Assembly (NCBI GenBank): GCA_963519845.1
Contig: CAUQNX010000007.1
Coordinates: forward strand, 99,097 to 163,096
Source: Moellerella sp963519845
Lineage (GTDB): Bacteria > Pseudomonadota > Gammaproteobacteria > Enterobacterales > Enterobacteriaceae
Reading direction: 5' to 3'
Length of the DNA stretch: 64,000 nt
Numbering within the stretch: position 1 is the stretch's first letter; each line of letters opens with the position of its first letter. This document shows, in pieces, positions 8,143 to 16,950 of the stretch. A program made the translations under genes and the position numbers. Below the pieces are notes generated by a model that saw only the letters and a list, made by a program, of their open reading frames with translations, was not told where the DNA came from and did not search any database.

Positions 8143-8532
8143 TTTATTGAATTTTATAATATGATTTTTAATTTTATCTATCTAGTAGCAAATAAGAGAG
8201 CAATTCTTGAACTAAACTACTCATATAATGATATGACTATAGTTTGGCTATTGATGATGAATATTTTTCACTCCTATTTGTTGTTGATAATAATATGCCG
8301 CAGGATTTTAGAGGGTGTTATTTAAAACATATTGGCAATTTAAAGAAGGAATTGATCCTATTTTCATTGATGAATCTTTTCTTACTGGGAATAAAAAATT
8401 ACATTATGATGAATAATTTTCTCTTGTCAGGGCGTTTGGGCTAAGCTTGATAAAAGATTGTCACTAGTAGTCAATGATTACTGTCTGAGCCTGCTGATTT
8501 TTAAAATGACTAATCTGGAACAGCAGCAATAG
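8143..8532 (+). pseudogene. Possible decayed protein-coding remnant
   Basis: No intact gene is visible in this AT-rich stretch, but protein-like segments continue from one frame to the next: about 8143-8232, then 8244-8310 (a DDEYFSLLFVVDNN-like acidic/hydrophobic stretch), then 8312-8412 (YWQFKEGIDPIFIDES-like), then 8413-8532 ending at TAG. This is what an inactivated gene with several frameshifts would look like. I do not recognise the family. It could equally be chance open frames in AT-rich DNA. Confidence 0.22.
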
Positions 8533-8833
8533 ATCTTGTTAGCTAGGCTTAAAATGCGCTATATCACCTGAATATCTCTCAGTTTGAAAATTTCAATTTA
8601 TTGTTTTAAAACTATTATTTTTCTAAGGCACTTTTAGTTATCATGTGTTTTTCTATTCATTGGTACTATTGACCGCATTTATTAGACGTAAAATGTTACT
8701 AATAAATGGCATTTAGGACTCAAATAGATTAACAAATAACTAATTTTGCACGTATCATTAGCAAATTGATTATATCATTATTATAAATGCGCCTGCATGG
8801 ACGGGCAGAGTACCAAATGTGATGGAGAGATCT
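8533..8833. other. AT-rich intergenic region before mlaA
   Basis: No gene or clear repeat is seen. It should contain the mlaA promoter. A GGAGAG ribosome binding site at 8824-8829 serves the mlaA start. Confidence 0.5.
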
Positions 8834-9586
8834 ATGAAGTTTCGCTTAAGCGGGGTTATCTTCGCAGCCGTATTGGTGGCGGGCTGCGCAAGCTCAACTG
8901 ACAAAAACCCTGGCGTGCGTTCAGACCCTTTAGAGGGCTTTAACCGTGCAATGTTTAGTTTTAACTATAATGTATTAGATCCCTATATCGTAAGACCTGT
9001 GGCTGTCGCATGGCGTGATTATGTGCCAATGCCAGCTCGAAATGGGATCTCGAACTTCTTTGGCAACATCGAAGAGCCAGCTAGCATGGTGAATAGCTTC
9101 TTACGTGGTGAAGTTAAACAAGGGTTTAAGCACTTTAACCGATTCTTCCTAAATACCGTCTTTGGTATGGGTGGACTGATCGATGTGGCAACCATGGCAA
9201 ACCCGAAATTAGCTAAAGAAGAGCCACGCCGCTTTGGTAACACATTAGGTTACTATGGCGTTGATTATGGTCCTTATGTGGTGTTACCGGGATATGGTAA
9301 CTTTACGCTGCGTGAAGAGGGTGGTGATTGGGCGGATACCACGTACCCGTTATTGAGCTACTTTACTTTCTGGATGTCAGCGGGTAAATGGATGATTGAA
9401 GGGGTTGAAACGCGTTCTCGCTTACTCGATTCAGATGGTTTACTGCAAAATTCCTCCGATCCTTACCTAATGATGCGCGAAGCTTACTTCCAACGTAATA
9501 ACTTCCTATCACAGGGTGGGCAATTAGCACCAGCAACCAATCCAAATGCTGCTGCGATTGAAGGTGATCTCGATTCTATCGATTGA
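8834..9586 (+). CDS. mlaA: MlaA (VacJ), outer-membrane lipoprotein of phospholipid retrograde transport
   Basis: MlaA removes mislocalised phospholipids from the outer leaflet of the outer membrane, working with OmpC/OmpF and handing lipid to periplasmic MlaC. The 250-residue product starts with a lipoprotein signal and lipobox V-A-G-C (lipidated C18). The rest follows the VacJ family: DPLEGFNRAMFSFNYN, RFFLNTVFGMGGLIDVA, RRFGNTLGYYGV. The ATG at 8834 has GGAGAG just upstream and gives the family's usual N-terminus; a GTG at 8819 would add five residues. It converges on fadL. Confidence 0.95.
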   Translation: MKFRLSGVIFAAVLVAGCASSTDKNPGVRSDPLEGFNRAMFSFNYNVLDPYIVRPVAVAWRDYVPMPARNGISNFFGNIEEPASMVNSFLRGEVKQGFKHFNRFFLNTVFGMGGLIDVATMANPKLAKEEPRRFGNTLGYYGVDYGPYVVLPGYGNFTLREEGGDWADTTYPLLSYFTFWMSAGKWMIEGVETRSRLLDSDGLLQNSSDPYLMMREAYFQRNNFLSQGGQLAPATNPNAAAIEGDLDSID

Positions 9587-9600
9587 TACCTGAATATTAA

Positions 9601-9630
9601 TGAAGGGAATAACCGCTGTTATTCCCTTCA
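9601..9630. terminator. Perfect hairpin between mlaA and fadL
   Basis: A 13-bp perfect stem (TGAAGGGAATAAC and its complement, four-base loop) sits between the two convergent genes. An A-run follows on the plus strand rather than a T-run, so it is not a textbook intrinsic terminator; it may act as an mRNA 3'-end stabiliser or Rho-linked terminator for both genes. Confidence 0.55.
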
Positions 9631-9664
9631 AAAAAAGTACTAAGCTAGCTGAAAATAGATCTCA

Positions 9665-10963
9665 CTAGAATGTATGGTTGAAGTTCACACCATATAACCA
9701 AGCACTGCCGCTCGATTTGAAATCATAGACAGGCACATTAGGTGGCTGAATATCGTTTGATGTCTCTTTTAACTTCTCTTTAATTTTAACGCTTTTACCA
9801 CTCATATAAGAGAGGCCCACATCAACTGAGGTATTCTCGTTGAAAGCATAGGTTGTGCCCGCGCTCAGCCAAAAACGATCTTGGTCTGGAATTGAAATAG
9901 AGCGTGTATTACCCGGCACTGGGCTATCATCAAAAGCGATACCTGAACGGAAAGTCCAGTTATCATCATGGTAGTAAGTGGTACCTAAAGCCAGACGATA
10001 AGCGCCTTTAAAGCCCTCATTTTTATAGAATAACTCTCTGCCATCGCTTTTTTGTGTCGCTTTTAATTCTTTGAAACTATCCCAATTGGTATAGGCAAAG
10101 GTGTAGTGAATTGCCCATTTTGGCGCGACCTTGTTATAGCCAGAAACTTCCCAGATTTCAGGTAAATCTAGGTTTAATTTTCCTTTCACCGTTTTACCAC
10201 CCTGACCACCCGCGATAACAGGAAGATCATCTGTATACTTACCATCATTAAATTTGATTTTGACTTTAGAACGATAAGTTAAGCTGAAACGATTGTCTTT
10301 ATCGAGTTCATACAGAATACCGGTATTCCAACCATAACCCCAAGTATCGCCTTTCAATTTAGCGGCGGTGTCACTAGGTTTTAGGCCGTATGCACTACTA
10401 AGATCACCAAGATGACGTGTAATTTCTGCATCGGCATAAACAGCATTTACGCCTAAACCAAAGCTGAAATTATCATTTAAGCGGTATGCGCCACTGAGAT
10501 TTAAATTTGCGGTAGTGAGTTCGGTTTTACCACCGATTGGACCTGCGGGATAATCTTTATGGAAATCAGTGGATAGACCAAAATTACTGGTTACTGAAGT
10601 TCCTACAGCCCACTTTTCATTGATTGGAAAAATAAAATGGGCATTGGGCACCACAGCACTTGGCGCGATATCTTTCGCATTAGTACTTTTACCGGTTAAA
10701 GGCGAAGTTCCTTTAATATCAACATTGGGATCGATATAGATGGCACCTATCGACATTGTGGGTTTTGAAAACAGCATCATTGCGGCAGGGTTTCGGCTAC
10801 CAACACTGGCATTATCGCCAATTGCGCCTTCCCCTGAAAATGCACGTCCTAAAGCGGTTGTCGAATATTCATTTAGTTGAAAACCCGCAGCGCTCGCATT
10901 AGATGAAATAAATGCTATCACGATTGCTAAGGTAGAACGTGTGAACAGGTTTTTATGGTTCAT
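9665..10963 (-). CDS. fadL: FadL, outer-membrane long-chain fatty acid channel
   Basis: A 14-strand beta-barrel that takes up exogenous long-chain fatty acids for beta-oxidation. Residues 1-25 form a Sec signal peptide ending SNASA, followed by the FadL hatch sequence GFQLNEYSTTALGRAFSGEGA and an NPAAMM segment. The C-terminus ends in a strand with terminal F, as barrel proteins do. Length of about 432 is near the E. coli protein. I chose ATG 10963, which has AAGAGGG about 8 bases upstream. A FadR-like operator lies at 11043-11059, so expression is probably repressed without fatty acids. Confidence 0.95.
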   Translation of the reverse strand: MNHKNLFTRSTLAIVIAFISSNASAAGFQLNEYSTTALGRAFSGEGAIGDNASVGSRNPAAMMLFSKPTMSIGAIYIDPNVDIKGTSPLTGKSTNAKDIAPSAVVPNAHFIFPINEKWAVGTSVTSNFGLSTDFHKDYPAGPIGGKTELTTANLNLSGAYRLNDNFSFGLGVNAVYADAEITRHLGDLSSAYGLKPSDTAAKLKGDTWGYGWNTGILYELDKDNRFSLTYRSKVKIKFNDGKYTDDLPVIAGGQGGKTVKGKLNLDLPEIWEVSGYNKVAPKWAIHYTFAYTNWDSFKELKATQKSDGRELFYKNEGFKGAYRLALGTTYYHDDNWTFRSGIAFDDSPVPGNTRSISIPDQDRFWLSAGTTYAFNENTSVDVGLSYMSGKSVKIKEKLKETSNDIQPPNVPVYDFKSSGSAWLYGVNFNHTF

Positions 10964-11042
10964 GACCAAAACCCTCTTGTTTGTTTTAATTTAGGCGACT
11001 TCCATCGCAGAAGCGCAGGATTGTAGGGTCGCTTGCCAATAT

Positions 11043-11059
11043 GACAAATCAGACCAGTT
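11043..11059 (-). promoter_or_regulatory. FadR operator before fadL
   Basis: Read on the minus strand this is AACTGGTCTGATTTGTC, which agrees with the FadR consensus AACTGGTCNGACNTGTT at nearly all positions. It is about 80 bases upstream of the fadL start, as expected for repression. The rest of the 353-base fadL-yfcZ gap shows no gene. Confidence 0.8.
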
Positions 11060-11316
11060 CTAAAGTATAGGTCTAAGCCCCTAGGATGTTGCAAGCTTGT
11101 TTATTATTTTCATTGAATTACTTTCTGAAATGGGAACTATTTAACAAAATAGCAACATTAAAACGATGGATTTTATAGCTGAAAATATAAAAACCCTGCC
11201 TAGATCAAACTTATAACAGATATAATGATAAAACATTCAGTAACAACTGGTTCTGAGCTGCCTTAGGGCGCTATGATGAACTATTGTGAGATTGCCTTAC
11301 TTTTTGGGAGAGTAAA

Positions 11317-11613
11317 ATGACTGATGCGATTAAACGTTGTAATGCAGAAGAAACAGCCGCTTGTTGCTGTGTAGACGTAGGCACCATACTGGATAATAGC
11401 GATTGTACTGCTTCGTATCAGCAGCAGTTTGCGACTCGACTGGAAGCTGAAACCATGTTGGCGACATTAACCGGAAAAGCGAGAGCAGCTGAGTCTGATC
11501 CTTGTGTTATTAAGCACAATATTGAGCCAGTTAAGGATGGTTTTGAACTAACCGCCGATTTTACATTTGCATGTGAAGCAGAAAGTCTCATTTTTCAGTT
11601 AGGTTTGCGTTAA
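11317..11613 (+). CDS. yfcZ: YfcZ/YiiS family protein (DUF406)
   Basis: Small 98-residue protein matching the YfcZ/YiiS family. It has a Cys-rich N-terminal segment (AACCCVDVGTILDN), a helix with A-x-x-M-L-A-x-L-T-x-K-A-R-A-A-E-S-D-P-C, and a C-terminal FQLGLR. Function unknown. The position between fadL and fadI is conserved in E. coli relatives. A GGGAG ribosome binding site precedes the ATG. An imperfect hairpin follows the stop. Confidence 0.9.
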   Translation: MTDAIKRCNAEETAACCCVDVGTILDNSDCTASYQQQFATRLEAETMLATLTGKARAAESDPCVIKHNIEPVKDGFELTADFTFACEAESLIFQLGLR

Positions 11614-11624
11614 TCAATTGATTA

Positions 11625-11655
11625 AGTTCTCCATCTAGAGTGATGGTGGAGAACT
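11625..11655 (+). terminator. Hairpin after yfcZ
   Basis: Inverted repeat AGTTCTCCATC / GATGGTGGAGAACT with one bulged base closes over a short loop. No T-run follows, so termination is possible but not certain. Confidence 0.4.
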
Positions 11656-11780
11656 ATTACCCCCATTATCCCGCGGTTATTTTGTCCTTTCTGCTTAATT
11701 CTTCTGTGTAACTTGTGTTCAGCTTCGCATTTCTGCGTTATCCCGCTTTGCTAATTGTGAATATTTGGTTAACAATACTG

Positions 11781-11797
11781 CACAGGTCAGACCTCCA
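11781..11797 (+). promoter_or_regulatory. FadR-like operator before fadI
   Basis: The sequence CACAGGTCAGACCTCCA contains the palindromic core GGTCNGACC of FadR sites, centred about 72 bases before the fadI ATG. The outer positions fit less well than the fadL site. Repression of fadIJ by FadR fits established E. coli regulation; binding here is inference. Confidence 0.6.
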
Positions 11798-11860
11798 GAA
11801 CTCTATTTTTAGTCGAATATGTACTGGATACCGTCATGAATAACGCAAGCAGGAGCGGCT

Positions 11861-13186
11861 ATGAATCAACTCTCCCCAACTAGAAATGGCACAGCGGCGG
11901 CCAAAAACCGCATTGCGATTGTTAGTGGATTAAGATTACCTTTTGCCAAACAAGGGACGAATTATCTTGGTATTCCTGCGGTAGACTTAGGCAAGATGGT
12001 GGTTTCGGAATTGATCATTCGAAGTGGTATTGATCCACAACTGATTGATCAACTGGTTTTTGGCCAAGTGGTACAGATGCCCGAAGCACCTAATATCGCC
12101 CGCGAAATTGTTTTAGGCACTGGAATGCAGGTATCAACAGATGCTTATAGCGTCTCCCGAGCTTGTGCCACCAGTTTTCAAGCCATGGCCAATGTGATGG
12201 AAAGTTTGTTGGCGGGTTATATTTCAGTGGGAGTGGCGGGCGGTGCGGATTCCTCTTCAGTCTTGCCCATAGGTGTGAGCAAAAAACTGGCTGCGACGCT
12301 ATTAGCCCTCAACAAAGCGAGATCAATCGGCCAAAAATTATCGATTTTATCGCGTTTACGTCCGCGTGACCTATTGCCTGTCGCCCCTGCAATCGCCGAG
12401 TATTCAACGGGATTACGTATGGGCGATACCGCAGAACAAATGGCCAAGAGCTACCATATCTCAAGAGTCGATCAAGATCTATTTGCCCACCGCTCTCATC
12501 AATTAGCCGCTAAAGCGTGGGAAAATGGCCTGCTTAAGGATGAGGTGATGTCGGCTTACTATCCGCCTTATCAAGATAAGCAGTGTCTGCATCAAGACAA
12601 TAATGTGCGTACCCATTCAGTTTTAGCCAACTATGCGGGATTAAAACCTGCATTTGATCGCCGCCATGGCACAGTCACCGCCGCCAATAGTACGCCACTG
12701 ACCGATGGTGCCGCGGCCGTGTTAATGATGACGGAATCGAAAGCCATTGAATTAGGCTATCAACCTCTTGGATTTATTCGCAGTTTTGCCTTTTCAGCCA
12801 TTGATGTGTGGCAGGATATGCTATTAGGTCCCTCTTACGCCACGCCGATTGCCCTAAAACGGGCTGGGGTGACTCTGCGCGATTTAACTTTGATCGATAT
12901 GCATGAAGCCTTTGCTGCCCAAGTACTCTCCAATGTAAAAATGTTTGGTAGCAAAAAGTTTGCGCAAGAAAAATTGGGCTTATCGGCGGAAATTGGTGAA
13001 GTGGATATGGATAAATTTAATGTTTTGGGTGGATCTATTGCTTACGGACATCCTTTTGCCGCCACAGGCGCCAGAATGGTCACTCAAACATTACAAGAAC
13101 TACGGCGACGCGGTGGTGGATTAGCATTAACAACAGCTTGTGCCGCAGGTGGCTTAGGTTCAGCGATGATCTTGGAGGTGGAATAA
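11861..13186 (+). CDS. fadI: FadI, 3-ketoacyl-CoA thiolase (beta subunit, anaerobic beta-oxidation complex)
   Basis: Cleaves 3-ketoacyl-CoA with CoA to acetyl-CoA and a shortened acyl-CoA. The 441-residue protein shows the thiolase nucleophile C102 in SRACATSF, the MHEAFAAQ histidine motif, and the C-terminal GGSIAYGHPFAATGARM and TTACAAGGLGSAMILE catalytic motifs. Its stop overlaps the fadJ start by one base (TAATG), so the two subunits are translationally coupled as in E. coli. A FadR-like site lies upstream. Confidence 0.95.
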   Translation: MNQLSPTRNGTAAAKNRIAIVSGLRLPFAKQGTNYLGIPAVDLGKMVVSELIIRSGIDPQLIDQLVFGQVVQMPEAPNIAREIVLGTGMQVSTDAYSVSRACATSFQAMANVMESLLAGYISVGVAGGADSSSVLPIGVSKKLAATLLALNKARSIGQKLSILSRLRPRDLLPVAPAIAEYSTGLRMGDTAEQMAKSYHISRVDQDLFAHRSHQLAAKAWENGLLKDEVMSAYYPPYQDKQCLHQDNNVRTHSVLANYAGLKPAFDRRHGTVTAANSTPLTDGAAAVLMMTESKAIELGYQPLGFIRSFAFSAIDVWQDMLLGPSYATPIALKRAGVTLRDLTLIDMHEAFAAQVLSNVKMFGSKKFAQEKLGLSAEIGEVDMDKFNVLGGSIAYGHPFAATGARMVTQTLQELRRRGGGLALTTACAAGGLGSAMILEVE

Positions 13187-15384
13187 TGCAGCTAACTCAC
13201 ACAAATAATGGTGTCTCAGAAGTGGAGCAGAGTACAAGCGCGTTTCGCTTTGAAGTTCACTCTCAAGATGTTGGCCTTATCATCATCGATGTACCCAATG
13301 AAAAAATAAATACTTTAAAAGCCGAGTTTGTCACACAATTTGAAGCGATCCTTAAGCAAGCACAATCGATTTCGGGATTAAAAGGGTTGGTGATCACCTC
13401 AGGTAAACGCGATAGTTTTATTGCTGGCGCTGATATTAGTATGATCGCCCAATGTGAATCTAAACAGCAAGCCAGTGAATTATCTAGAGCTGGGCAAGCG
13501 CTATTTGATAAATTAGAGAACTATCCATTACCTATTATTGCGGCAATCCACGGCGTTTGTCTTGGTGGCGGATTAGAGCTGGCGCTGGCTTGTCATGGGC
13601 GAGTTTGTTCTATTGATGATAAAACCCGTTTAGGTTTGCCTGAAGTACAATTGGGTTTATTACCGGGTTCTGGTGGCACACAAAGATTGCCGCAATTGAT
13701 TGGTGTTGTGAATGCGCTTGATCTTATGCTCACAGGTCGACAAGTGAAAGCGAAACAGGCGCTAAAAATGCAACTGGTGGATGATATAGTTCCCCACGCT
13801 ATTCTATTGGAAACTGCGATAAAACGCGCTCGAGCGGGATATCAAGAACGTCGTTCACTGCCTTGGCAGCAGAAAGTATTAGCAAGCAAATGGATACGTC
13901 ACTGGCTATTTGATTCAGTTAAACAAAAAACACACAGAAAAACCAAAAGCCACTATCCCGCGCCAGAACAGATTATTAATACGGTGCGTATTGGATTAGA
14001 GCAGGGAATGAAAGCCGGTTTAGCTGCAGAAGCTACGGCATTTGGTCAACTCGTGATGACGCCAGAGTCTGTGGCACTAAGAAGCCTATTTTTTGCCTCA
14101 ACCGCGCTAAAAAATGAAACGGGCTCAGATGCACAACCCAGTGAAATCAATCAAGTTGGCGTATTGGGCGGTGGATTAATGGGCGGCGGAATTGCTTATG
14201 TCACGGCATCGCGGGGTAATTTAGCCGTTAGAATTAAAGATATTAGCGATAAAGGCATTTCACAGGCATTAAATTACAGTTGGCAGCGTTTAACCGAGCG
14301 GGTTAATAAAAAGCGTCTTTCGACAAAAGAACGAGCCAATACTATGGCGAAATTGTCGGGAACTTTAGATTTTAAAGGGTTAGAGCAAAGTGATGTAATT
14401 ATCGAAGCCGTATTTGAAGATTTGGCGCTAAAAAGAAAGATGGTTGCAGAAATGGAAACTATCGCCCAACGAGAACGTATCTTTGCCTCTAATACTTCAT
14501 CGCTGCCGATCCATCAAATTGCGGCTGAAGCCCAGCACCCAGAACGTATTATCGGACTTCATTATTTTAGCCCCGTCGATAAAATGCCGTTAGTGGAAGT
14601 GATTCCTCATGCGACTACTGACGCAAAAACCATTGCAACTGTGGTTGCTCTGGCTAAAAAACAGGGAAAAACAGCGATTGTAGTAGGTGATGCGGCGGGG
14701 TTTTATGTCAATCGTATTCTAGCTCCCTATTTGTGCGAAGCCGCAACTTGCCTTGTTCAGGGCGAGTCGATCAGCCACATTGATAGCGCATTGGTTAATT
14801 TCGGTTTTCCGGTAGGGCCATTTAATCTGCTCGATGAAGTGGGGATTGATGTCGGCACTAAAATATTGCCGATTTTAGTCGAACAGCTGGGCGAACGTTT
14901 TCTTGCCCCTGAAGCATTAAATAAGATTTTAGAGGATGATCGCAAAGGTCGTAAAAATGAACGAGGTTTTTATCTCTACGGTCATCAGCTGCATAGCCAT
15001 AATAAATTAATCAGGCGATTAAAATTCTGGCTGAAACCCGCACGCACAGAAGATCCGGCTATTTATGCCCTTATTGGCGTCAATCCACAAAATAAGTTAA
15101 CGCAAAAGGATATAACTGAACGCTGTTTAATGTTGATGCTCAATGAGGCGGTTAGGTGCCTTGATGAAGGGATTATCCGCAGTCCAAGAGATGGCGATAT
15201 TGGTGCTGTTTTTGGGATTGGGTTCCCACCTTTTTTTGGTGGCCCTTTCCGTTATATGGATAGTTTAGGTTGCGATAAAATCGTCGCTCTGTTGACTCGG
15301 CTGGCGGAACAGCAGGGAGAACGTTTTGCACCTTGTGCAAAATTAATTCAGATGTCGCAGGATAATGAAAAATTCTATCCTTGA
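13186..15384 (+). CDS. fadJ: FadJ, multifunctional beta-oxidation alpha subunit
   Basis: Enoyl-CoA hydratase / 3-hydroxyacyl-CoA dehydrogenase, with epimerase activity, partner of FadI. The N-terminal crotonase domain (about 1-300) shows AGADISM and the oxyanion region GVCLGGGLELALACH, followed by LGLPEVQLGLLPGSGGTQRLP. The NAD-binding domain begins near 315 with VLGGGLMGGG, and the dehydrogenase signature LHYFSPVDKMPLVEVI is near 465. Length is about 732 residues, close to the E. coli protein. The ATG at 13186 has GGAGGTGG just upstream; an upstream in-frame start at 13138 lies within fadI and is not needed. Confidence 0.95.
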   Translation: MQLTHTNNGVSEVEQSTSAFRFEVHSQDVGLIIIDVPNEKINTLKAEFVTQFEAILKQAQSISGLKGLVITSGKRDSFIAGADISMIAQCESKQQASELSRAGQALFDKLENYPLPIIAAIHGVCLGGGLELALACHGRVCSIDDKTRLGLPEVQLGLLPGSGGTQRLPQLIGVVNALDLMLTGRQVKAKQALKMQLVDDIVPHAILLETAIKRARAGYQERRSLPWQQKVLASKWIRHWLFDSVKQKTHRKTKSHYPAPEQIINTVRIGLEQGMKAGLAAEATAFGQLVMTPESVALRSLFFASTALKNETGSDAQPSEINQVGVLGGGLMGGGIAYVTASRGNLAVRIKDISDKGISQALNYSWQRLTERVNKKRLSTKERANTMAKLSGTLDFKGLEQSDVIIEAVFEDLALKRKMVAEMETIAQRERIFASNTSSLPIHQIAAEAQHPERIIGLHYFSPVDKMPLVEVIPHATTDAKTIATVVALAKKQGKTAIVVGDAAGFYVNRILAPYLCEAATCLVQGESISHIDSALVNFGFPVGPFNLLDEVGIDVGTKILPILVEQLGERFLAPEALNKILEDDRKGRKNERGFYLYGHQLHSHNKLIRRLKFWLKPARTEDPAIYALIGVNPQNKLTQKDITERCLMLMLNEAVRCLDEGIIRSPRDGDIGAVFGIGFPPFFGGPFRYMDSLGCDKIVALLTRLAEQQGERFAPCAKLIQMSQDNEKFYP

Positions 15385-15724
15385 TACCTAAGATTAAAAT
15401 AGAATATAAGCCTATTATTCATTAGTTTTTTAATCAATTGATCACAATAAAGACTGATAATATCAGTCTGATTTTTAGTGATAAAAATAAAATAGTTGAC
15501 TATTAATCACCAAAGTTTTGCAAATCGTACCGATTTTCACTATTTTTTACACTAAAACTACCCTTAAGGTCATTTTATTTCTCTGTACTTTGGTGCAAAA
15601 TCACGGCGCTCTCGATTGAAGCTACTCGATCGAGGGCATATTGGTATATATTATTAATAGTTACTTAACTAAATAAGAAGCGCCTCTGTAATATCTAGGC
15701 AGAAAGCGACTCAGATGGTGAATT
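15385..15724. other. Intergenic region fadJ-sixA
   Basis: Holds the fadJ terminator and the sixA promoter region. No gene is seen in the remaining AT-rich sequence. Confidence 0.5.
15451..15477 (+). terminator. Intrinsic terminator after fadJ
   Basis: Perfect 8-bp stem AGACTGAT / ATCAGTCT with a three-base loop, followed by GATTTTTAG. It ends the fadIJ transcript. Confidence 0.75.
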
Positions 15725-16210
15725 ATGCAGGTTTATATTATGCGTCATGGTGATGCAAGTTTACACGCAGCAAGTGATGCACTGCGTCCATTGACACAAA
15801 AAGGGATCGACGACTCTTGTTTGATGTCCCAGTGGCTAGAAGCGCGCGCTCCCCAAATTGATAAAGTGTTGGTGAGCCCTTATTTGCGTGCCGAGCAGAC
15901 ACTCTCAGCTATTCGCCCGATATTAACTTTACCCCGCGAAGCCGAGATCATGAAGGGGCTAACCCCCAGTGGAGATGCAGATATTATTGCCAGCTATGTG
16001 AATGTATTGGCGTCTGAAGGGGTTAAATCGATTCTTATTGTGTCGCATTTACCGCTAGTGGGGTATTTGGTCTCCGCATTTTGCCCACAAGAGCAACCGC
16101 CGATGTTTACCACCTCATCGATCGCCTGTATTGAGCTTGATGAGGATACACATAAAGGCAAACTTGAGTGGCAGCTATGCCCATCACAACTTCAAGCTAT
16201 TAATCGTTAA
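15725..16210 (+). CDS. sixA: SixA, phosphohistidine phosphatase
   Basis: Histidine-phosphatase (phosphoglycerate mutase-like) protein of 161 residues, identical in length to E. coli SixA. The catalytic RHG motif is at residues 7-9 (H8). A second conserved region, VSPYLRAEQT, and IVSHLPLVGYL with the second histidine complete the site. Established role of the family: dephosphorylates the HPt domain of ArcB and of phosphotransfer proteins such as NPr. Convergent with smrB, only three bases apart. Confidence 0.92.
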   Translation: MQVYIMRHGDASLHAASDALRPLTQKGIDDSCLMSQWLEARAPQIDKVLVSPYLRAEQTLSAIRPILTLPREAEIMKGLTPSGDADIIASYVNVLASEGVKSILIVSHLPLVGYLVSAFCPQEQPPMFTTSSIACIELDEDTHKGKLEWQLCPSQLQAINR

Positions 16211-16213
16211 AAA

Positions 16214-16756
16214 TTAGCGTCGCGCCATATCATCCGTTTCAATCAATAGAAGCAGCGCGGCGTCTCCTCCCCACTCTTTAGGGGCTTGATGGAAAGCAAT
16301 AAGATCAGGGTGTTGCGCCAGCCATAAGGGCGTTTGTTGCTTAAGGATATGTTTGCCATGGCCATGCATAATACAAGCACAGTAGACAAACTCACGCCGA
16401 CAAGCTGAAATCAGCGCACCAATCTCTTTCTTAGCTTGTAATTGAGTTAAACCATGCAGATCGAGAAACAGTTCAGGCACATAATCCCCGCGCCGTAATT
16501 TTTTCAATTCATAGGCACTCGCATTAGGTCGTAAATAACGCGTTGGCCCCTCATTCTCCAGTAGTGGCTGAAATTCATCAGAAAAATAGTATGAGGCATC
16601 AACCTGATCTTGCATAAGACGCTGAGCGGAAGGCTTAGTGACTTGCTTACGAGGCGGTGAGTGTACTCGAGTGTCTTGCTTTATTTTTTTTGTGCCTGCA
16701 ATAGACTCTTTGAACAGGCTAATATCTTCTTGTTTTAGTCCAAATTTATTTTTCAT
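16214..16756 (-). CDS. smrB: SmrB, Smr-domain endonuclease
   Basis: SmrB (YfcN) cleaves mRNA between stalled, collided ribosomes in E. coli, feeding tmRNA rescue. This 180-residue copy has an N-terminal lysine-rich segment, then the Smr domain with LDLHGLTQLQAK (DLH motif near 105) and CIMHGHGKHIL (HGxG motif). Length and order fit SmrB. It faces away from prmB with a 194-base AT-rich gap. Confidence 0.93.
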   Translation of the reverse strand: MKNKFGLKQEDISLFKESIAGTKKIKQDTRVHSPPRKQVTKPSAQRLMQDQVDASYYFSDEFQPLLENEGPTRYLRPNASAYELKKLRRGDYVPELFLDLHGLTQLQAKKEIGALISACRREFVYCACIMHGHGKHILKQQTPLWLAQHPDLIAFHQAPKEWGGDAALLLLIETDDMARR

Positions 16757-16950
16757 TTTTATATTTTTTTACTGTGCTTTTGATTAGTTTAACCGATTTT
16801 CATTATTTTTGGTTTGCAAACTGTCATGATTTTTGTGTGAGATTGTTTTTTTAATGCAAATAGATAGTTTTTATCCATTCAAATGCTGATTTGTCTCTCA
16901 CTTCATGGCAAACTTGAAGGCTATCGATTCGACAAGCCGGAGATATATTT

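Noticed and set aside
13138..13185. Upstream in-frame start for fadJ
   Set aside because: It lies within the fadI coding end, adds 16 residues without family similarity, and ATG 13186 has a near-perfect ribosome binding site.
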